The notes under the pieces are model-generated. The model searched no databases, was not told where the DNA came from, and saw only the letters and a program-made list of their open reading frames with translations. A program made the translations under genes and the position numbers. DNA of 6,185 nt from Flavipsychrobacter stenotrophus (GTDB taxonomy: Bacteria; Bacteroidota; Bacteroidia; Chitinophagales; Chitinophagaceae). The DNA is taken from positions 1 through 6,185 of the forward strand of contig CANCOG010000312.1 of the NCBI GenBank assembly GCA_947379685.1, given 5' to 3'. Position 1 is the stretch's first letter, and each line of letters opens with the position of its first letter. Below, piece after piece: positions 5,804 through 6,185 of the stretch.

Positions 5804-6185
5804 GTGAAATTCATCCTTACATTATTTTTAATATTGGGCGTTTTAATGCTTGCCCAAGCCCAACCGATAATTACCCAGGCTAATTTTAATCCGATTCCGG
5901 GAGACCGGACAATATTTATTGTCTGTGATACCAATGGAATTTTTCCGGGTGGGGCAGGGGCTAACCAACATTGGGACTTTTCCGCTTTACATGTTTCAGC
6001 GGATGCTGATACTGCATACTATGGGGTTTGTGTGGATACATCGTTCTGCAATCATTTTCCTGCGTGTAATATCATTAAAAACTACTCATATGGTGGCGGA
6101 CTTACCGAATTCTACAATTCGAATGCTGATAGCTTTAATTTGTTGGGGACGGGAGACAATGATCTATTCTTTTGGATGTATATAA
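5804..6185 (+). CDS. N-terminal part of a secreted protein, possible type IX secretion cargo (3' end outside window)
   Basis: The frame is open from GTG (5804-5806) for 127 codons to the window edge. With the GTG start, residues 1-19 form an ideal Sec signal peptide: Lys2, a hydrophobic core (FILTLFLILGVLML) and a signal peptidase I site AQA before Gln20. The next in-frame ATG (5846) would destroy the signal peptide, and there is an in-frame stop upstream at 5747-5749, so GTG is chosen. The mature start has NFNPIPGD and GGAGANQHWDFSAL (residues 49-62), a pattern I associate with large Bacteroidota secreted proteins that often end in a type IX sorting domain. That end is not visible, so the route is inference. 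Cys41, Cys76, Cys82 and Cys88 could form disulfides after export. No catalytic motif is present in this portion and the function is unknown. Confidence 0.75.
   Translation, partial: MKFILTLFLILGVLMLAQAQPIITQANFNPIPGDRTIFIVCDTNGIFPGGAGANQHWDFSALHVSADADTAYYGVCVDTSFCNHFPACNIIKNYSYGGGLTEFYNSNADSFNLLGTGDNDLFFWMYI

Overview
The window looks like a chromosomal segment from a Bacteroidota bacterium, most likely in the Chitinophagales/Sphingobacteriales neighbourhood. The evidence is the absence of Shine-Dalgarno sequences before the genes, an exact TAnnTTTG-type -7 promoter element upstream of the E2 gene, and a DnaX and a two-lipoyl-domain PdhC with Bacteroidota-like tails. It also carries a mosaic lipoprotein and a secreted protein, both with sequence patterns I know mainly from this phylum. 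Taxonomic placement is inference.

Layout, left to right. (1) 1-1579, minus strand: an exported, probably lipid-anchored protein with a class I cytochrome c module and a very Asn-rich linker built partly from two in-frame repeats; its 3' end lies outside the window. (2) 1580-1750: an intergenic region with a weak candidate promoter for that gene and a clear intrinsic terminator (1699-1729) for the next. (3) 1751-3538, minus: the dihydrolipoamide acetyltransferase (E2) of the pyruvate dehydrogenase complex, with two lipoyl domains, a subunit-binding domain and a catalytic domain. (4) 3539-3690: an intergenic region with the E2 promoter element and a weak hairpin after dnaX. (5) 3691-5505, minus: dnaX, the tau (and possibly gamma) subunit of DNA polymerase III. 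(6) 5506-5803: 298 bases without a secure gene; it holds a protein-like open stretch on the plus strand that may be a gene remnant. (7) 5804-6185, plus: the start of a secreted protein with a GTG start and a good signal peptide, cut by the window edge.

The three minus-strand genes are co-oriented but separated by 152 and 171 bases. With a promoter and a terminator between them, they look like independent transcription units rather than one operon. They serve unrelated tasks: clamp loading in replication, central carbon metabolism, and envelope electron transfer.

The most interesting signal is in dnaX. A run of nine A residues in the sense strand (4364-4372) falls immediately after clamp-loader domain III. 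A shift in either direction there meets a stop within two to six codons of the run. This is the arrangement expected if the gene makes a short gamma-like protein (about 382 residues) by transcriptional slippage or -1 frameshifting, alongside full-length tau (604 residues). I saw no mobile element, CRISPR array, tRNA or rRNA.
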